A DNA stretch of 64,000 bases from Natronococcus sp. A-GB1. GTDB lineage: Archaea; Halobacteriota; Halobacteria; Halobacteriales; Natrialbaceae. Shown in pieces: positions 59,715 through 64,000 of the stretch. The stretch's first letter is position 1, and every line of letters begins with the position of its first letter. A model generated the notes under the pieces. The model saw nothing but the letters and a program-made list of their open reading frames with translations, was not told where the DNA came from and did not search any database. The stretch spans positions 1-64,000 of the forward strand of contig NZ_JARUKW010000001.1 in assembly GCF_029688845.1 (NCBI RefSeq), given 5' to 3'. The position numbers and the translations under genes were made by a program.

Positions 59715-59733
59715 CGTTAGAGACGGCTAAAAG
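59715..59733. promoter_or_regulatory. Operator-like repeat over the mgtE leader promoter
   Basis: CGTTAGAGACGGCTAAAAG contains TTAG-N6-CTAA (59717-59730). On the minus strand it covers the TTTTAG TATA box directly before the ATG at 59702. It shares TTAGAGAC-G and CTAAA with the CDF operator at 56915-56933. The same regulator probably binds both, most likely a DtxR/SirR-type metal sensor. Confidence 0.55.
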
Positions 59734-59906
59734 AGGTTTCGGACTAGGTCTAAGGGTGAAATATATTCCCACGATATCCGAACACACAGAAACCCTGTAC
59801 GGTCGTTCGCCACACCTACACGTCGGATAGGGGATCACCGCCGAACGGCCGACGGCTTGCTATTCCTTCCCGATACGTTTAACAGTCGACTACGAAAGAT
59901 ACTGCT

Positions 59907-60476
59907 ATGAGCGTACGGGAGGAGTTCTGGTCGATCTACCGCGAGGCGCTGCCCATCCTACTGATCGCCCTCGGTGGCGGACTCTTCGCCGGGCTGGTGC
60001 TCGAGGGGATGGTCGAGAGCGTCGAACGATTCCCCGGCCTACTCGTGATGATCCCGGTCTTCCTGGCCACACGGGGCAACGTCTACGGCGCGCTGGGCGG
60101 ACGGATCTCGAGCGGGCTCCATCAGGGGCTGATCGAGCCGCGGTTCGAATACAACCAGCGACTGATCAACGCGATCGTGGCGTCGTTCATCAACGGAATC
60201 GGGATCTCGCTCGTGATCGGCGTCATCACCTGGATCGCGCTGCTGATTCTGGGCTGGGAGGTCGCCGCGCTGTACGAGCTGGTCGGGATCATGCTGATCG
60301 CCGGCATCCTCACGTCCGTCGTGCTCATCTTCGGCCTGCTGGCGCTGATCTTCGCGGGCTTCAAGTACGGCTACGACCCCGACAACCTCGTCGGCCCAAT
60401 CGTGACGACGCTCGGTGATATCTTCGGGATGCTGTTCATGCTGTTCGCGATCGGCCTCGTGGAGGTGCTCGTCTGA
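59907..60476 (+). CDS. Half-size MgtE-domain transporter, first
   Basis: A 189-residue membrane protein with the five-TM MgtE core only: LLIALGGGLFAGLVLEGMVE, then LLVMIPVFLATRGNVYGALG (the pore motif in variant form), then LINAIVASFINGIG and GPIVTTLGDIFGMLFML. There are no CBS domains. GTTTAAC (59877-59883) is a TATA box about 25-30 nt before the ATG at 59907. It overlaps the next gene by 1 nt (TGATG), so the two are co-translated and may form a heteromer. Confidence 0.85.
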   Translation: MSVREEFWSIYREALPILLIALGGGLFAGLVLEGMVESVERFPGLLVMIPVFLATRGNVYGALGGRISSGLHQGLIEPRFEYNQRLINAIVASFINGIGISLVIGVITWIALLILGWEVAALYELVGIMLIAGILTSVVLIFGLLALIFAGFKYGYDPDNLVGPIVTTLGDIFGMLFMLFAIGLVEVLV

Positions 60477-61054
60477 TGGTCGTTCCGCAGGGCTCGCTCG
60501 GGAGCTGGGAGGTTCGCAGCATCGTCGGCAACATGTTCCCGCTGTTGATCGTCCTCTGTGTGATCGTCCTCTGGGCGGGGATCACCCTCGAGGAAGCCGA
60601 GGAGATGCTCGAGCAGTACGGCATCCTCGCGATCATGGTGCCGACGATGGTCGACATGGGCGGCAACCTCGGCGCGATCCTGAGCTCGCGGCTCTCGACG
60701 CGACTCCACCTGGGGACGACCGAGTTCGATCCTCGGGACCGGGAGCTGTGGGCGAACGTCGGTGCGGTGCTCGCGCTCGCGGCGACGATCTTTACTGCGC
60801 TGGCGTTCGGCGCCTACCTGCTCGGCGCGCTCATCGGCTCGACGCTTCCGCTCACGACGCTGCTGACGATCTCGCTGGTCAGCGGAATGTCCGTCGCCGT
60901 CATCGCGGTCCTGTTCAGCTTCGCGACGACGTATGCCTCCTACCGGCTGGGCGTTGACCCCGACGACACGACGATCCCGGTCGTCACGAACGTCGTCGAC
61001 GTCTTCGGCATGGTTATCTTCATCGGCGTCTCGGCGCTCGTGCTGGGATTCTGA
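60476..61054 (+). CDS. Half-size MgtE-domain transporter, second
   Basis: A 192-residue partner of the preceding gene. It has five TM helices, with MVPTMVDMGGNLGAILSSRL as the pore motif carrying the conserved Asp and Gly pair, and PVVTNVVDVFGMVIFIG near the C-terminus. It matches the canonical MgtE motif (MDMGGNVG) better than its partner. Co-translated with the first half; together they would make a split MgtE channel. No CBS or MgtE_N domain is present, so gating must be supplied elsewhere, perhaps by the PhoU/TrkA_C protein. Confidence 0.87.
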   Translation: MVVPQGSLGSWEVRSIVGNMFPLLIVLCVIVLWAGITLEEAEEMLEQYGILAIMVPTMVDMGGNLGAILSSRLSTRLHLGTTEFDPRDRELWANVGAVLALAATIFTALAFGAYLLGALIGSTLPLTTLLTISLVSGMSVAVIAVLFSFATTYASYRLGVDPDDTTIPVVTNVVDVFGMVIFIGVSALVLGF

Positions 61055-61259
61055 GCTCCCCTATCGAGCTCGAGACGATCCGCCGAATCGGGCGATTTCG
61101 ACGAGATCGGACGACGTGTGCCGTCCGTCCGTCGGGCGTCTGACTGAACTTCAAGTGTCATCGTGTGGGGGTTGTGTGCATGGAAGTCGAATCGATTCGC
61201 ATCGAACGAACGCCACGAGACTCCCCCCGAAACGTGTCCGGACCGGGGCGAACGGGCCG

Positions 61260-61400
61260 ATGAGCTGGCTCGTCCGCGCGTTCCGAACGCGGGAGCGACG
61301 ACACGCGACCGTTCCACTGGCGCTGGCGGTTATCGTCGCCGTGCTCGGCGCCCTGCTGTACCTCGAGCTCGTCACGGTGTTGCTCGAGCACGCCGGCTGA
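61260..61400 (+). CDS. 46-residue single-TM protein
   Basis: ATG at 61260 encodes MSWLVRAFRTRERRHATVPL, continuing into one TM helix (LALAVIVAVLGALLYLELV, about residues 20-40) and a short end. The basic N-terminus predicts an inside orientation. It lies between the split MgtE and the PhoU/TrkA_C gene (convergent, 22 nt away). Too short for a family call; supported by the TM segment and clean start. Confidence 0.5.
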   Translation: MSWLVRAFRTRERRHATVPLALAVIVAVLGALLYLELVTVLLEHAG

Positions 61401-61422
61401 CCGGAACTACCGGAACGCCGAA

Positions 61423-62637
61423 CTACTCCGGCCCTCGAGAGAGCTCCCCGAACGCCTCGGCGGCCGTCCGGGTCCCCTTCGCGATGAGCACGTCGCCGCC
61501 GTTGATCTCCGCGTCGGCGTCACCGATCAGCAGCCACCCCTCCTCGGGGCGACGGATGGCGATCACCGACATCGTCGGCTCCGTCTCCGGGACGCCGGCG
61601 TCGACCCCCGCTCCGTCGAGGTCGCTTCCCGGCTCGACCTCGATCCGGGTGATGATCTCGTCGCTCTCCTCGACGGCCATGCCGACGACCGGATGAACCT
61701 CGATGTCCCGGAACACGCCCTCGCTGAGATCGATCGCGGCGTCGCTGATGACCTCCGTGCTCGTGCCGAGTCGAATCAGTCCTCGAAGCGAGACGGGATC
61801 GTGGGCGTCTGCGGCTGCCCGGAGCGTCCAGGCCTCGAACCGGGACTGCATCGCGTCGACCTCGACCTCGAGATTCCGGACCTCCTCCGCGAGGGCCTCG
61901 CTGTCGAACAGGACGCTGCTGTAGGCCAGGTCGATCGCCAGCTCCGAGAGGTTCTTCATGTGGATGATCGTGTCCACGGCCCGCTCGAGGTCGTCGATGT
62001 CCGATGTCTCGACGGTGGGAACCTCGTAGGCCGTCCCGGTCAACGTCTCGTACACCTCCTCGATCGCCGCGTCCGGGCCGCGGAGGAAGGCGACGTCGTC
62101 GGCCGCGACCGTCGTCGTCGGACCGGGGTTGAGCAGCCACTCCTCGCCGCGCCGGAGCGCGATCACGCGGACGCCGGTTTCGGACTCGAGGTCGATATCC
62201 TCGAGCGTTCGATCGGCGTACGCGGAGTTCGCGTCGACGACGCCCCGGACCAACACGCCGGCGGCCTCGGGGAGCGCCGCACGCATCGCCTCGGGCAGTC
62301 CCATCTCCTCTAAGACGATCTTCGCGATGTCGCCGGCCGCATCGCTTATCGTCCCCGTCGCGGCGACGATCCCCAGCACCGGCGCCAGCTGTTCGGCGTC
62401 CGAGGGGTTCCGCGAGGCCATCAACAGCCCCATTCGGGCGCGCATCTCGAGGACGTCCATCTGACGCTCGAGGCGGAGCACCTCCCGAGCGAGGTCCTCG
62501 TTGCGGTGGAGGACGGCGGAGTAGGAGAGATCGATCAACAGTTCCGCGGTATCTTTCATTTCGACGAGTACGTCCTTGACGCTGACGGGCTCGTACTCGA
62601 TCGACACCGGCGACGGCTCGTCCTCGAACGGATCCAT
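61423..62637 (-). CDS. Duplicated PhoU / TrkA_C regulatory protein
   Basis: A 404-residue soluble protein with a two-fold repeat: PhoU-like helices (VLVEMKDTAELLIDLSYSAV, about residues 24-110) and a TrkA_C-like domain (VRVIALRRGEEWLLNPGPTT, about 128-200), then again PhoU (DTIIHMKNLSELAIDLAYSS, about 215-305) and TrkA_C (MSVIAIRRPEEGWLLIGDAD, about 345-395). TrkA_C domains usually bind ligands and gate cation channels, so this is a candidate regulator of the split MgtE nearby. It starts at ATG 62637. Confidence 0.88.
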   Translation of the reverse strand: MDPFEDEPSPVSIEYEPVSVKDVLVEMKDTAELLIDLSYSAVLHRNEDLAREVLRLERQMDVLEMRARMGLLMASRNPSDAEQLAPVLGIVAATGTISDAAGDIAKIVLEEMGLPEAMRAALPEAAGVLVRGVVDANSAYADRTLEDIDLESETGVRVIALRRGEEWLLNPGPTTTVAADDVAFLRGPDAAIEEVYETLTGTAYEVPTVETSDIDDLERAVDTIIHMKNLSELAIDLAYSSVLFDSEALAEEVRNLEVEVDAMQSRFEAWTLRAAADAHDPVSLRGLIRLGTSTEVISDAAIDLSEGVFRDIEVHPVVGMAVEESDEIITRIEVEPGSDLDGAGVDAGVPETEPTMSVIAIRRPEEGWLLIGDADAEINGGDVLIAKGTRTAAEAFGELSRGPE

Positions 62638-62748
62638 GTCCTAATCCACCAACCCGGGTCAAAAAAACGTTTCCCGCCGCCGAGTCGCGGATTCGCGAAA
62701 CGACGCCTTCCGACACGGTTTTGGACCGGCACGGAGAATCCACGACCA

Positions 62749-64000
62749 ATGATCGACCGGAGCCTCCTGCGTGAGGACCCCGAGGCCGTCCGCGAGGCGC
62801 TCGACAACCGCGGTGCCGACGTCGACCTCGACGAGCTGATCGAGATCGACGAGCACTGGCGAGAGCTGAAGGCCCGCGGCGACGAGCTTCGCCATGAGCG
62901 AAACCAGGTGACCGAGCGGATCGGCTCGCTGGTCGCAAAGGGCAAACAGGACGAGAAGGACGAGGCCATCGAGGAGTCGAAGGAGCTCAAAGCCGAGATC
63001 GAAGACGTCGAAGCCGAGGCGACCGAACTCGGCGACGAGCTCCGCGAACGGATGCTCGAGGTTCCACAGATTCCCGACGAGAGCGTGCCGCTGGGCCTCG
63101 ACGAGCGACACAACGTCGAGGATCGACGCTGGGGGTTCGACGACCTGCGCGTCGACGCCGACGAGATCACTCCCCACTACGAACTCGGCGAGGAATTGGA
63201 CATCATCGACGAGGAACGCGGCGCCAAAACGACCGGATCGGGCTTTTACTTCCTCAAGGGTGACGGCGCTCGCCTCGAGCACGCGCTGATCCAGTTCATG
63301 ATGGATATCCACCGCGAGCAGGGGTACGTCGACCTCTTCCCGCCGGTTCCCGTCACGAGCAAGTCGATGCGTGGCACCGGTCAGCTGCCGAAGTTCGCCG
63401 ACGACGCCTACCGACTGGGCGGGAGCAACGACGAGGAGTACGAAGACGACGACCTCTGGCTCTGCCCGACCGCCGAGGTCCCGGTCACGAACATGTACGC
63501 CGACGAGATCCTGCTCACGGACGACCTCCCACTCAAACACCAGGCGTACACGCCCAACTTCCGGCGCGAGGCTGGCGAACACGGCACCGAAACCCGTGGC
63601 ATCGTTCGCGTCCACCAGTTCAACAAGGTCGAGCTCGTCAACTTCGTCGAGCCCGAGGACAGCTACGACCGCCTCGAGTCGCTGCTCGACGAGGCCGAGG
63701 AGGTCCTGCGCCAACTCGAGCTCCCCTACCGCATCCTCGAGCTATGTACGGGCGACCTGACCTTCGCTTCGGCGAAAACGTACGACATCGAGGTCTGGGC
63801 GCCCGGCGACGACATGGACGACGGCCCCGAGGAAGGCGGGCGCTGGCTCGAGGTCTCGAGCGCCTCGAACTTCGAGGACTTTCAGGCCCGCCGCGCCGGA
63901 CTTCGCTACCGACCCGAGCGCCACGAGTCGGCCGAGTACCTCCACACGCTCAACGCCTCGGGACTCGCCCTTCCGCGGGTTATGGTGGCGATCCTCGAGT
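62749..64000 (+). CDS. serS: Seryl-tRNA synthetase (N-terminal 417 codons)
   Basis: Charges tRNA-Ser (and tRNA-Sec where present). The gene runs off the window, so only the first 417 codons are seen. The N-terminal coiled coil (about residues 30-105, rich in Glu and Lys/Arg) binds the long tRNA-Ser arm. The class II core follows: VTSKSMRGTGQLPKFADD, then motif 2 FRREAGEHGTETRGIVRVHQ (about residues 275-294) and WLEVSSASNFEDFQARRA. Motif 3 lies near the window end (ALPRVMVAILE). It is the common bacterial/archaeal type, not the methanogen type. Confidence 0.96.
   Translation, partial: MIDRSLLREDPEAVREALDNRGADVDLDELIEIDEHWRELKARGDELRHERNQVTERIGSLVAKGKQDEKDEAIEESKELKAEIEDVEAEATELGDELRERMLEVPQIPDESVPLGLDERHNVEDRRWGFDDLRVDADEITPHYELGEELDIIDEERGAKTTGSGFYFLKGDGARLEHALIQFMMDIHREQGYVDLFPPVPVTSKSMRGTGQLPKFADDAYRLGGSNDEEYEDDDLWLCPTAEVPVTNMYADEILLTDDLPLKHQAYTPNFRREAGEHGTETRGIVRVHQFNKVELVNFVEPEDSYDRLESLLDEAEEVLRQLELPYRILELCTGDLTFASAKTYDIEVWAPGDDMDDGPEEGGRWLEVSSASNFEDFQARRAGLRYRPERHESAEYLHTLNASGLALPRVMVAILE

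Overview
The window is a GC-rich (roughly two-thirds G+C) chromosomal segment of a haloarchaeon. The evidence is strongly acidic proteins, archaeal information-processing genes (three-OB-fold RPA, doublet histone, archaeal CCA enzyme, RNase P RNA with long helices), tRNAs without encoded CCA, Tat-dependent secretion, a PGF-CTERM anchor, a Bat-type HTH_10 regulator and many TATA boxes about 25 nt before leaderless starts. A member of Natrialbales is likely, but that is inference. No prophage, plasmid origin or CRISPR array was seen; most of the window reads as core chromosome with small relics and repeats.

Layout. 0-11.9 kb: small membrane proteins, ileS, a frameshifted acetyltransferase, a very large secreted GH13 amylase, prs, an APH-family kinase and a SpoIIM-like membrane protein. 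12-18.1 kb: a dispersed repeat, a membrane-anchored protein that is about 85% Ser/Asp/Glu/Arg low complexity, a zinc-finger membrane protein and a 1011-residue PAS/GAF/HTH_10 regulator. 18.2-23.7 kb: tRNA-Asn and tRNA-Arg enclose cca, histone deacetylase, histone and RPA; each tRNA is followed by stem-loops built from its own 3' sequence. 23.7-36 kb: secreted beta-propeller and lipase-like proteins, RNase P RNA, AMMECR1, an ABC exporter, two NAD-salvage genes (pncB, pncA) and, between them, two paralogous surface proteins with HExxH motifs. 36-43.9 kb: small membrane proteins, a thioesterase, a duplicated and interrupted DUF4385 gene, a tatA relic, M23- and M48-type peptidases, a lipoate ligase and a thiolase.

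44-50.6 kb holds the most interesting metabolic group: eutB-eutC-eutA (ethanolamine ammonia-lyase and its reactivase) in a tight operon, a divergent MFS transporter and an aldehyde:ferredoxin oxidoreductase. Together they could turn ethanolamine into ammonia and acetate without a microcompartment. 51-55.9 kb: an Asp-rich repeat lipoprotein, a long-chain acyl-CoA synthetase and an MBL-fold hydrolase.

56-62.6 kb is an ion-homeostasis block: a CDF metal exporter, a fluoride riboswitch followed by two crcB genes, UspA, a CBS-MgtE transporter with a small leader ORF, two half-size MgtE proteins and a duplicated PhoU/TrkA_C protein. The CDF gene and the mgtE leader share a near-identical inverted repeat over their TATA boxes, which points to one metal-responsive repressor. 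The window ends inside serS.
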